64,000 nt of DNA. Origin: Kribbella sp. NBC_01245. GTDB taxonomy: Bacteria; Actinomycetota; Actinomycetes; Propionibacteriales; Kribbellaceae. The stretch is taken from assembly GCF_036226525.1 (NCBI RefSeq), contig NZ_CP108487.1:372001-436000 (forward strand). The letters are read 5' to 3'. Below the pieces are notes generated by a model. That model did no database searches. It was given only the letters and a program-made list of their open reading frames with translations, and was not told where the DNA came from. The stretch's first letter is position 1; every line of letters begins with the position of its first letter. Shown here one piece after another: positions 1-7,649 of the stretch. Made by a program: the position numbers and the translations under genes.

Positions 1-39
1 GCAATTCCGGAGAAGCCTGATGCGGCTGGCAAGGCCTAA
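1..39 (+). CDS. C-terminal tail of an upstream gene (partial)
   Basis: One frame is open from the window edge and ends in TAA at 37-39, encoding AIPEKPDAAGKA. The tail is too short to assign to a family. A second frame is also open and stops at 77-79, overlapping the next gene's GTG start, so the choice of frame is uncertain. The gene body lies outside the window. Confidence 0.25.
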   Translation, partial: AIPEKPDAAGKA

Positions 40-75
40 CGTCGTACACGTCAACTTCTTCGAAAAGGGGCAGCC

Positions 76-504
76 GTGATTACCAACGTTTCGCTGATCA
101 GTGTGTTCGTGAACGATATCGACGAGGCCAAGGCCTTCTACACCGAGAAACTCGGCTTCACGCTCCAGGTCGACGTCACCGTCGGGGACGGCTACCGCTG
201 GTGCACGGTCAGCCAGCCGGACCACCCCGAACTGGAGATCCAGCTGGCGCTACCAGGCCCGCCGTTGGACCCTGAGTCGGTCGAAGCGATCAAGCGGATG
301 ATGGCGAAGGGCTCGATGCACGGCTTCGGCATCGCCACCGAGAACTGCCGCAAGACTTTCGACGAACTGGTTGCCCGAGGCGTCGAGTACGTCCAGGAGC
401 CCTCGGACCGCCCGTACGGCGTCGAGGCCGTCCTCCGCGACAACTCCGGCAACTGGCTGGTCCTAGTCGAGAAACACCCTTACACCCAGTCCGACTTCGA
501 CTGA
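76..504 (+). CDS. VOC (glyoxalase/bleomycin-resistance fold) family protein
   Basis: A 142-residue protein with the vicinal oxygen chelate fold. The N-terminal half carries the typical 'VFVNDIDEAKAFYTEKLGF' module and the C-terminal half ends with 'DNSGNWLVLVE', where the Glu is the usual metal ligand of the family. Members bind a metal and act as dioxygenases, isomerases or resistance proteins; the substrate here is unknown. The start is a GTG with AAAAGGGG six bases upstream. It could form an operon with the partial gene before it. The family call is firm; the function is open. Confidence 0.85.
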   Translation: MITNVSLISVFVNDIDEAKAFYTEKLGFTLQVDVTVGDGYRWCTVSQPDHPELEIQLALPGPPLDPESVEAIKRMMAKGSMHGFGIATENCRKTFDELVARGVEYVQEPSDRPYGVEAVLRDNSGNWLVLVEKHPYTQSDFD

Positions 505-524
505 GCCGGGATAACCGCTTGCCG

Positions 525-547
525 TTGTATCAATACAGATGATACAA
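525..547. promoter_or_regulatory. palindromic operator, TTGTATCA-N7-TGATACAA
   Basis: Perfect 8-bp inverted arms (525-532 and 540-547) lie just before the ATG at 556. The right arm overlaps a -10-like TACAAA at 543-548 that sits seven bases before the ATG, as expected for a leaderless actinobacterial transcript. Two GntR regulators are encoded in the same transcription unit, so an autoregulatory GntR operator is the simplest reading (inference). Confidence 0.6.
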
Positions 548-555
548 ACTGCCGT

Positions 556-1344
556 ATGGGCATGGCGTCGATGGCGATTGAGCGGCTCGAGCGATTGGCC
601 GCGCTGCCGGACGACGCCGAAGCCCGGGAGGCGGCCATTCGGCGGCAGTCCTCCAAGAACACGCTGGGTCTGATCGGCGGACTGGTTGGTGCCGTCGTCG
701 GACTCCAGCCGGTGCTGTCGCTTGGCCTGATGGAGGGCGGGCTCACCGCGTTGGCATTGCTGTCCATGCTCGGCGTGCTGCTCGGGATGTGGGCAGGTGA
801 CTTCGTCGCGTTGCGCCGGATCGCCGGTCAGGGGGACGTGCGGGTCGCTGCGCTGCAGCGGCGCACGCTCACCGACTATCTGACGCGGCTGGAGCTCGTT
901 GCCCAGGGCTGGGCGACACTTACCGCTGTGTACACGCTGCTCGTCGGCGTGGTCGCCGTGAACCTGGGCGGTGGGGACCGCCGGATCGGCGTCAGCATGC
1001 TCGTTTGCGGCGGGGCCGGGCTGCTGCTCTGCTCGGTCGCTCCGGTACTGCAGCGCCGCGTGCTGCGGGCGTCGCGCCCTGCGTTGTCGGAGTCGGCGCT
1101 GCGCTGGGACGAAGCCGAGCGGGCGCAGATGCTGCGTGACGTGACGATCGGCGTTGCTTTGACGGCTTGGATGCTGGGCGGAGCCTTCCTGGGGCAGCAG
1201 ATTTTCGACCTGTCGGATCGGCTCCCGGTGGCGCTGCGCTGGGCGGCGCTGCCATTGATCGTGATCGGATACGTGCTCTCGCTTTGGGCCGTTTATGCCC
1301 AGAAGGATGCGAAGACCTGGCAGCGGTTGCGGGAGCGCGCGTGA
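556..1344 (+). CDS. multi-pass membrane protein upstream of GntR regulators
   Basis: A 262-residue protein with about six hydrophobic segments: a pair near residues 35-80, then near 115-137, 145-170, 195-218 and 230-252, after a charged cytoplasmic N-terminus. I do not recognise a named family. No Shine-Dalgarno is seen and the ATG lies about seven bases after a -10-like hexamer, so a leaderless transcript is likely. Its stop overlaps the GTG start of the first GntR gene (GTGA), which implies translational coupling. By analogy with other YtrA-type loci, it is probably the membrane component controlled by the downstream regulators (inference). Confidence 0.75.
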   Translation: MGMASMAIERLERLAALPDDAEAREAAIRRQSSKNTLGLIGGLVGAVVGLQPVLSLGLMEGGLTALALLSMLGVLLGMWAGDFVALRRIAGQGDVRVAALQRRTLTDYLTRLELVAQGWATLTAVYTLLVGVVAVNLGGGDRRIGVSMLVCGGAGLLLCSVAPVLQRRVLRASRPALSESALRWDEAERAQMLRDVTIGVALTAWMLGGAFLGQQIFDLSDRLPVALRWAALPLIVIGYVLSLWAVYAQKDAKTWQRLRERA

Positions 1345-1694
1345 TCATTTCGGTGGATCCGGCTGCGGCGACTCCTCCGTACGAGCAGGTGAAGGGGCAG
1401 ATCGAGCAGTTGATCCGGCGCGGCGTGCTGGCGGAGGGGAGCCGGTTGCCGACGGTCCGGCAGCTGGCGGGGGATCTCGGGCTGGCGATCAACACGGTCG
1501 CGCGGGCCTACAAGGAGCTCGAGGCTGATCGGCTGGTGGAGACCCGCGGGCGCAACGGGACCTTCGCGCTGGCTCCGCAGGTCCAGGCGGACGACGAGGA
1601 GACGCGCGCGGCGGCGGTGATCTTCGCGCGGGCGGCGCATCGGGCCGGCCTCAGTCTCACCGAGGCGCGGCGCGTGCTCGATCAAGCCTGGTAG
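1341..1694 (+). CDS. GntR-family regulator, short YtrA type (copy 1)
   Basis: A 117-residue protein consisting of the GntR winged helix ('PPYEQVKGQIEQLIRRG', then 'LPTVRQLAGDLGLAINTVA') plus a short tail of about 45 residues. This is too small for an effector domain and matches the YtrA subfamily, which usually controls adjacent membrane or ABC transport genes. The GTG at 1341 overlaps the stop of the membrane gene; starting there aligns it with its paralogue, which begins MDITVDP. It is near-identical in layout to the next gene, so the two arose by tandem duplication. Confidence 0.88.
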   Translation: MIISVDPAAATPPYEQVKGQIEQLIRRGVLAEGSRLPTVRQLAGDLGLAINTVARAYKELEADRLVETRGRNGTFALAPQVQADDEETRAAAVIFARAAHRAGLSLTEARRVLDQAW

Positions 1695-1718
1695 ATGTCG
1701 GACCGATACGCTCGGCCA

Positions 1719-2072
1719 ATGGACATCACGGTTGACCCGGTTGGGGCGACTCCGCCGTACGAGCAGGTGAAGGATCAGATCGAGCAGCTGATTCGTACGG
1801 GCGAGTTGGCCCAGGGGACGAAGTTGCCGACGGTGCGGCAGCTTTCGATCGACCTGGGCCTTGCTGTGAACACCGTGGCGCGTGCCTACAAGGAGCTTGA
1901 GGCGGATGGCCTCGTCGAGACACGTGGGCGTAACGGCACCGTCGTACTCGCCGGCCGCAGCCAGATCAACGACGCCGCCACCCACCGCGCGGCCACGGCC
2001 CTCGCCGTAGCCGCCCGCCAAGCCGGCCTGAGCCTTGCCGAAACCACCCAAATCCTGCACAACGCCTGGTAG
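1719..2072 (+). CDS. GntR-family regulator, short YtrA type (copy 2)
   Basis: A 117-residue paralogue of the preceding regulator, sharing the N-terminus (DxTVDPxGATPPYEQVK), the helix-turn-helix ('LPTVRQLSIDLGLAVNTVA') and the C-terminal helix. An ATG at 1695 directly after the upstream stop is also possible, but 1719 matches the paralogue's start. A TACGCT hexamer (1707-1712) seven bases before 1719 suggests its own leaderless promoter. Two dimerising paralogues could form heterodimers or respond to different signals (inference). Confidence 0.87.
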   Translation: MDITVDPVGATPPYEQVKDQIEQLIRTGELAQGTKLPTVRQLSIDLGLAVNTVARAYKELEADGLVETRGRNGTVVLAGRSQINDAATHRAATALAVAARQAGLSLAETTQILHNAW

Positions 2073-2081
2073 CTCCCCGGA

Positions 2082-2423
2082 TCAAGCGCGGAAGTCCATC
2101 ACCTGCTCCGGCGGGGGGAAGCCGTCCTCGACGTTCAGCCCGTGGACCTCCCGGACATGGTCGCGGAACCAGCGGTCGAAGGGATCGTCCGACGTGGCCA
2201 TGCCGGTCAGCGCCGCCTCCACGTCGTCGGCCTCCCAGTAGACGACGTTGACGTCGCCGCCCGGTGTGGACTGGAGGAAGACGGCCTCGCGGGTGATTCC
2301 CAGGTTCTTGCGGGACCGTTCGTAGTCGGCTTTCCGATCGCCGTTCCAGCACGACGTCATCGCCGCGCGGTCCGTTTCGGTCTTTCCCGGCAGCAGCGGG
2401 GCGACGAATCCGATCGAGGGCAT
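2082..2423 (-). CDS. small conserved hypothetical protein
   Basis: A 113-residue protein beginning MPSIGFVAPLLPGKTE. The pattern 'PLLPGKTE...' followed by 'GGDVNVVYWEADDVEAALTG' resembles single-domain ferredoxin-like (Dabb/DUF6176-like) proteins in which a strand-helix-strand ends in a Trp/Glu-rich segment. I cannot name the family with confidence. The start was chosen because GGAAAGGA precedes ATG 2423 at good spacing; an in-frame start at 2459 lacks this. It lies 63 bases after the LuxR-type gene on the same strand and could be cotranscribed with it. Confidence 0.7.
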   Translation of the reverse strand: MPSIGFVAPLLPGKTETDRAAMTSCWNGDRKADYERSRKNLGITREAVFLQSTPGGDVNVVYWEADDVEAALTGMATSDDPFDRWFRDHVREVHGLNVEDGFPPPEQVMDFRA

Positions 2424-2486
2424 CTGCTTGTCCTTTCCAAGGGGTTGCTGATGCCCCAAGAATCCAGACGCCGGACGCCGAAGACA

Positions 2487-5330
2487 TCACTCGATCGCGT
2501 GATCCGGACCGTGGCGCGCGACCTCGGCCGCCAGCGCGGCGCGGCTCGGCACCGAGAGTTTCTGGAAGATGTGCCGGAGATGCGTGTTGACCGTATGCGG
2601 CGAGATGTGGAGGCGGCGAGCGATCTCGCGGTTGGTCAGCCCCTCGGCCACCAGTCCGGACACCGCGTGCTCGGTCGGCGTGAGGCCGTCCCACCCCGCC
2701 GACGGGCGCTGACGCGGCCCGCGCGTTCCCCTTTTCACCCCGTGACGCCGCAACATCGCCAGCGCCCGCATGGCCCAAGCGTCCGCGCCGACTTCCTCGT
2801 ACCGCTCCAGCGCCTCTGACCACAGCGCTGTCGCTTCGTCCGTGCGGTTCGCGGCGACGAGCACGCCGGCCGCGTCCTCGCACGCGAAGAGATGGTCGAT
2901 CAGCCGCCCGCTCGGACGAGCCAGCTCCACGGCGCGGATCATCCGGTCCGGATCCCGCTCGACGAGACCGCGACACCGCAAACCCGCGCTCTGAACGGTG
3001 GGGACGGCCGGCGCGAGCTTCGCTCCCGCTTCCACGGCTTCGGTCACCGTTCGGGCGACGTCGTCCTGGTCGAGCAGGAGGCTCAGGCGTACGAGCTGCG
3101 GGGCGAGGTATCGGTGGTGGTAGCGGCATTCCCGTTGTTCGTCGAGCTGCCAGAAGCGCAGGAGCAGCTGGTACGCCTTCGTCGCCTGCCCCTCGGCGTC
3201 GGCGAGCAGAGACGTCGCGAACGCCACCATCTCCACGCCGTACTCGGGGACGTCGCTGACGAGCTGCGCCTGCACAGTGGCCAGCGCCGCCTCGGCCGCG
3301 CGATGGTCGCCCCTCGCGATCGCCATGATCGCCTCACACGCCCGCGACTGCGGCTTTGAGATCTTGTGCCCGCGCTCGTGCGCGACGCGCAGACCTGCCT
3401 CGAGCTCGGACCAGGCGTCGTCCCACTCGCCGACGATGAAGCGCAGCTCCGCAGCGAGCAGCAGTGCGTCAGGGAGGATCCACGACGAACCGAGAGTGGA
3501 GCACTCGTCCACGGCTCTGCGAAAGGCCACGCGGGCCTCGTCGAGGAGGTCCGCGTCGCTCAGTGCCATGGCCAGGAAGAAGTAGGGGTGGCGCAGTCGC
3601 GCGCCGTCGTTCGGCGGCTCGAAGGCCAGCTCAACCGCGCGTCGGGAGAGCGTCAGGGCTTCGGCGTACCGGCCCTGGGTCTTGATGGGCACGGACAGAG
3701 TGCCGAGGCTCCACACCGTCATGGCGACATCGCCGGCCTGCATGGCATGGTCGAGCGCGCGCTGTGCGGTCGCCTCTCCGCCGACGAAGTCGCCGGAGAA
3801 GGTCCGGCCGTAGCTGGCTTGCGCCAGCACGAGCGACTTCTGGGCATCCGTGAGGCCGTGCGCTCCTTCGAGGGTGGCCTCGGCCCTGTCGATGAGCTCC
3901 GGCCCGAGGTTCTGCAGGGAGAGCGACTCGAGCAGCCACAACCGGACGGGGGTGTCCACCTCCGGACGATGCGGCCGATCCAGTACGGCGTTGGCCTGCG
4001 CCGTTGCTTCGGCGACGTTCCCCGCGAGAAGGAGGATTTCGACCAGCTCCGCGGCGAGGAAGTCCGCGTCGGGATGCTGGTCGGGCAACAACCGCTCGGC
4101 GCAACGAAGGAGCTGTACGGCTTCCGCAGGGGCGCGTGGCGCCGACTGTCTGGCCGCCGCACGCAACCAGCGAACGGCCTCGAGGTCGCCAGGGCTCGCG
4201 CCGAGTACGAGATGGCCGGCCACGTGCGTCAGGTCGGATCCGGCGCGCGCGAGCGCTCCCGCGGCGTCGCGGTGCAAGGCCGAACGAACCGGCCTCGGCA
4301 TCGACTGGTAGATGGCGTCGTGGACGAGCTGGTGGCGGAAGACGACGGCAGTTCCCTTCTCGCCGAGCAGCTGGGCCCGGAACGCCTCGCCCAGGGTGGC
4401 GACCAGATCGGCGGCTGGTCGACGTGTCACGGCCGCGAGGTCGCTGATCGACACCGCGTCGCCGAGAACAGAGGTGACCCGCAGCAGGTCGAGCGTTGCT
4501 TGGGGCAGGTCCCGGAGCCGTCGTACGACGAGATCCCGGAGCGAGTGCGGCAGCTCGGACGACGTGATCTCGGCGACCTCCGAGCCGCGCTGGACTCGCC
4601 CGTCGGCGGACAGCGAACGGAGGATCTCGACCACCCACAAGGGATTCCCGCCGGCCTTGGCCACCACCGCGCCGAGCTCAGGCCCAGCCGGGAGGCCCAG
4701 CTCGGCCCGCACTAGCGCGTCGACTTCTGAGGGGGAGAGGGGAGGCAACGAGATCGATGGCGCGCCGATCTCGAGCAGATCGTCGACCAGCAGGGTCAGC
4801 TCGTCCGAACGCGGCGACGGACGCAGCGAGGCCACCAGGAACAGCGGTACGTGAACGAGTTCGCGCGCCATCGTCCGGACGGCGAGCAGCGTGGAGGTGT
4901 CGGCCCAGTGCAAGTCTTCGAGCGCCAGCAGCACGGGAGCGCGCGAGCACTCCGCCTCGACCAGATCGACGATCTCCTCGATGACGCGGTAGCGCAGGTC
5001 GGTCCCTGCGGTCGTCGATGCTGGAGTGGCCTCACCGCCGAGGATCTCGCCGATCGACGCCCGTCGCGGATCGCTCGAGTTCCGCCGCAGATCGAGCGCG
5101 CTGATCAACGACCCGAACGGCCTCGTGGTCTCGAACGGATGGGCCGCGCCGCTCAGCACGCGCAGGCCGTCGGCGCGTGCCTGGTCCGCGAGAGCCCGAA
5201 TGAAGCTCGTCTTCCCGACCCCCGCCTCACCCTCGATCAGGAGGGTGGCGGTATGGCCGGCTTCGACGTCGCGCATGACTCGCCGCGCAAGGCGGGACTC
5301 GTCCTCTCGCCCCACGAGCGGCTCGACCAC
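2487..5330 (-). CDS. large ATP-binding LuxR-family (LAL) regulator
   Basis: A 947-residue protein with LAL architecture: an N-terminal AAA/STAND ATPase with Walker A 'GEAGVGKTS' (about 34-42) and a Walker B-like 'VLLALEDLHWADTS', a long helical TPR-like middle, and a C-terminal LuxR helix-turn-helix ('LTPTEHAVSGLVAEGLTNRE...') ending a few residues before the stop. LAL proteins activate catabolic or secondary-metabolite genes in response to an inducer. The start lies next to the remnant at 5347-5460. The target is unknown; the small gene downstream is the only obvious operon partner. Confidence 0.9.
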   Translation of the reverse strand: MVEPLVGREDESRLARRVMRDVEAGHTATLLIEGEAGVGKTSFIRALADQARADGLRVLSGAAHPFETTRPFGSLISALDLRRNSSDPRRASIGEILGGEATPASTTAGTDLRYRVIEEIVDLVEAECSRAPVLLALEDLHWADTSTLLAVRTMARELVHVPLFLVASLRPSPRSDELTLLVDDLLEIGAPSISLPPLSPSEVDALVRAELGLPAGPELGAVVAKAGGNPLWVVEILRSLSADGRVQRGSEVAEITSSELPHSLRDLVVRRLRDLPQATLDLLRVTSVLGDAVSISDLAAVTRRPAADLVATLGEAFRAQLLGEKGTAVVFRHQLVHDAIYQSMPRPVRSALHRDAAGALARAGSDLTHVAGHLVLGASPGDLEAVRWLRAAARQSAPRAPAEAVQLLRCAERLLPDQHPDADFLAAELVEILLLAGNVAEATAQANAVLDRPHRPEVDTPVRLWLLESLSLQNLGPELIDRAEATLEGAHGLTDAQKSLVLAQASYGRTFSGDFVGGEATAQRALDHAMQAGDVAMTVWSLGTLSVPIKTQGRYAEALTLSRRAVELAFEPPNDGARLRHPYFFLAMALSDADLLDEARVAFRRAVDECSTLGSSWILPDALLLAAELRFIVGEWDDAWSELEAGLRVAHERGHKISKPQSRACEAIMAIARGDHRAAEAALATVQAQLVSDVPEYGVEMVAFATSLLADAEGQATKAYQLLLRFWQLDEQRECRYHHRYLAPQLVRLSLLLDQDDVARTVTEAVEAGAKLAPAVPTVQSAGLRCRGLVERDPDRMIRAVELARPSGRLIDHLFACEDAAGVLVAANRTDEATALWSEALERYEEVGADAWAMRALAMLRRHGVKRGTRGPRQRPSAGWDGLTPTEHAVSGLVAEGLTNREIARRLHISPHTVNTHLRHIFQKLSVPSRAALAAEVARHGPDHAIE

Positions 5331-5346
5331 ACTTCGACTGTACGTG

Positions 5347-5460
5347 TTAGGCCGTTAGCCAGGTGGTGATGTCGGCAAGCGCGGTGGCGATGATCTCGGC
5401 GGGTGCGTCGCTGGTCTCGATGGACGTACGGGCGATGTCCGCTCCGGTACGACGTCCAAG
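5347..5460 (-). pseudogene. C-terminal remnant of a P-loop kinase-like gene
   Basis: On the minus strand one frame reads ...GADIARTSIETSDAPAEIIATA... and ends ...TTWLTA then TAA at 5347-5349. The 'RTSIETSDAPAEII' style is typical of the last helix of small nucleotide or AAA kinases (compare 'DTSxxxPxEVAxxI'). No upstream part of such a gene is present beyond about 5460, so it looks like a truncated relic. The family guess is weak because only about 35 residues survive. Confidence 0.3.
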
Positions 5461-5496
5461 ACCTGGTGGACGACTCGAACAGTTTTGGGCTATAGC

Positions 5497-5510
5497 TGGA
5501 AACGTTTCTA
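5497..5510. promoter_or_regulatory. LacI-type operator 1 (TGGAAACGTTTCTA)
   Basis: Contains the 10-bp perfect palindrome GAAACGTTTC, with the central CpG and A/T-rich shoulders typical of LacI/GalR-family operators. It lies about 95 bases upstream of the GxGYxYP gene. No LacI-family gene is in the window, so the cognate regulator would be elsewhere. Confidence 0.55.
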
Positions 5511-5543
5511 AAGACAACGGCTTCGGGGTCTGGATCGTCCGCT

Positions 5544-5553
5544 ACAACGTTGT
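5544..5553. promoter_or_regulatory. LacI-type operator 2 (ACAACGTTGT)
   Basis: A 10-bp perfect palindrome within TACAACGTTGTTA, the form of many actinobacterial LacI-family sites. It is 50 bases before the start of the GxGYxYP gene and 45 bases (about four helical turns) from operator 1 centre to centre. Confidence 0.55.
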
Positions 5554-5602
5554 TAATCTCCCCGGGACTTGACAGCGATGTCACCCGATGGGGAGGTCTC
5601 GA

Positions 5603-7582
5603 ATGGTCTCGCGGCGTACGTTCCTGGCAGGCAGTGGGGCGGTCACGATGGGCGGCCTCGGCCTGATCCCATCCCTTCCAGCACAAGCCGCAGGCCGGCG
5701 ATTGTTGCCGGTCTTCGAGCGACCGGGACACCTGCATTTCGGCGATGTGAGCACGCTGACCGGCAACGACCAGACGCTACTCACCACCTTGCAGGGCGTC
5801 GTGAACCGGCGACGGCCCGAGCTGTACTTCCTGTTCAGAGACGGCGATGTGGACGCCCGCTGGCTAGCGGACACCGGGCTCCCGCGGACTCGTCACGCCA
5901 ATCCGCTCGACCTCGTCAAGGAGTACGCCGGACGCGTGCGCGGTGCAATCGTCTGGGACCCGGAGGTGCCGGATTCGCTCAACGTCGCGACCACCCTCGC
6001 CGGCCTGTACGACGCGGTGGTGGCGGACGCGGGCCAGGTCGCCGAACACAAGCTGCGGGTGGTGCAGGACCTGCGCGGCAAGTTCGACGACGACCGGGTG
6101 AAGACCTATCGCTGGCAGTTGCAGAACCTCTTCCCGCGCTGCAGTCATCGCCTGCTCGCAGGGCTGCCGCCGACGATGGTGGTGGACGTCGCGAACGTGT
6201 CCTGGCGAGAGGTCGCGCGCGAGACTCGGCAGATCCGCGACTCGTCCAACCGGGGTTCTTACACGTTCGACGTATCGGCCGATCTCGGCGCGGACGGGGT
6301 GTTCGTCCGATTCCAGGACTCGTTCCGCGACGACGGCTGGGGTCCGTCGGTGGCGTCTGTGCTGGTCAAGGCCGATCGCGCCGAGTTCGCGTCGTTCAAA
6401 CCTGGGGATGCGGCGGAGGCGTCGTACCTCTTTGATGGGTTGAACTCGTCGGTCGGGGGTGAGGGCAACCGGTTCTCCGATGGCAGTGGGTACTTCATCT
6501 ACCAGTTCAAACCGCCGGCGGGTACGACGTCTCTGACCGTCACTGTGGAGATGTGGAACCAGTACTTGGTCACGGCGACGGACACGGCGCCTACCCGGGT
6601 TGAGCCGTTCCCGTTCTTCCGGGACTACGTAGTCGCGACGAAGACGATGGTGAGCTGGTTGCCGCCGAACGGCCCGACGGGCGAGCTGTTGTCGGAGATC
6701 TTCCAGGCGGTTGAACCCACTACGCCGTACGCCGGCTGGTTCTCGAACGACGTCGCGGGGGAGTGGAGTGGGGTCGACCTGGCGGCGCAGGCCGGGTTGG
6801 AGGTGTTGCCCGCGGACTTCTACATGAACGGGACAGTGCACTCGGGAGTCGTTGCGCCGATCTCTTCCGAGGTTCGGCCGCTCAAGAGGGTTGCGGCCGA
6901 GAAGAAGATCTACGTGACGATGACGATCGGGGAAGGCGACAACGTCCAGTACTGCCAGCGGCGGATGCGTCAGCTGTGGGACGACCCGCGTCGTGGTGAT
7001 GCGCCGGCCAACTGGACGGTGAGCCCGCTGTTGGCTGACATCGGTCCTGGCCTGCTTAGCCACTACCAGCGGACTGCTACTGCCAACGACCTGCTTATCT
7101 GCGGTCCGTCCGGTGCTGGATATACGTACCCGGGGGCTTGGCCTGCTGCCGACGTAGACGCCTATATGCGGTTGAGCGGCGAGTACATGCGGCGTACCGG
7201 TATGGATCTTGTGTATGCCTACAACCATCGGGAGAACGACAAGTGGGTTCCGTTCTCTGAGGCGATCGGGAAGGCGTACGCCACGTACACGCCGGTGAAG
7301 GGGATTGTGCAGTCCTGGGAGGCCGGAGATCTTCTGGTGAAGCGTGGCGGTCTGCCGGTCATCGGTAACTTCTCGCCGCCCGGTAAGGCTGTTGAGTACA
7401 AGGACGCGCTAGTGCGGCACACAGCCGGTTGGGACGGCTCTGCCCCGCTATTCGTGGCAGCAGCCATCAACGCGTGGTCCTGGACTCCAACGGATATCGC
7501 AGAGCTTGCCGAGCTCCTGAAGGCGCCGCTCGAGGTAGTCCGCGGCGACACCTTCTTCGACCTTCTCCGCCGCACCCTCTGA
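5603..7582 (+). CDS. secreted GxGYxYP-family putative glycoside hydrolase
   Basis: A 659-residue protein with a twin-arginine signal (VSRRTFLAGSGAVTMGG) and an Ala-rich cleavage region ending near PAQAA. The C-terminal half carries the family-defining motif in 'GPSGAGYTYPGAWP', which identifies the GxGYxYP putative glycoside hydrolase family. The N-terminal part matches its partner domain ('TLQGVVNRRRPELYFLF'). ATG 5603 is preferred over ATG 5588 because GGGGAGG lies six bases before it and the signal then starts correctly. Substrate unknown; LacI-type operators upstream suggest carbohydrate control. Confidence 0.85.
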   Translation: MVSRRTFLAGSGAVTMGGLGLIPSLPAQAAGRRLLPVFERPGHLHFGDVSTLTGNDQTLLTTLQGVVNRRRPELYFLFRDGDVDARWLADTGLPRTRHANPLDLVKEYAGRVRGAIVWDPEVPDSLNVATTLAGLYDAVVADAGQVAEHKLRVVQDLRGKFDDDRVKTYRWQLQNLFPRCSHRLLAGLPPTMVVDVANVSWREVARETRQIRDSSNRGSYTFDVSADLGADGVFVRFQDSFRDDGWGPSVASVLVKADRAEFASFKPGDAAEASYLFDGLNSSVGGEGNRFSDGSGYFIYQFKPPAGTTSLTVTVEMWNQYLVTATDTAPTRVEPFPFFRDYVVATKTMVSWLPPNGPTGELLSEIFQAVEPTTPYAGWFSNDVAGEWSGVDLAAQAGLEVLPADFYMNGTVHSGVVAPISSEVRPLKRVAAEKKIYVTMTIGEGDNVQYCQRRMRQLWDDPRRGDAPANWTVSPLLADIGPGLLSHYQRTATANDLLICGPSGAGYTYPGAWPAADVDAYMRLSGEYMRRTGMDLVYAYNHRENDKWVPFSEAIGKAYATYTPVKGIVQSWEAGDLLVKRGGLPVIGNFSPPGKAVEYKDALVRHTAGWDGSAPLFVAAAINAWSWTPTDIAELAELLKAPLEVVRGDTFFDLLRRTL

Positions 7583-7593
7583 GGGATTCCGTG

Positions 7594-7647
7594 GTCACAA
7601 GGGACCGATGAACGCCGACACGCCGCGTCACAAGGGTCCGATGAACG
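7594..7647. repeat. tandem 21-bp direct repeat between convergent genes
   Basis: Two copies (7594-7614 and 7627-7647) differ at a single central position (GGGACCG versus GGGTCCG), with a period of 33 bases. They fill the gap between two convergent genes. No function is evident. Confidence 0.7.
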
Positions 7648-7649
7648 GG

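Noticed and set aside
5363-5572. A 69-codon plus-strand gene before the GxGYxYP gene
   Set aside because: It is antisense to the kinase-like remnant, covers both LacI-type operators and has no ribosome-binding site.
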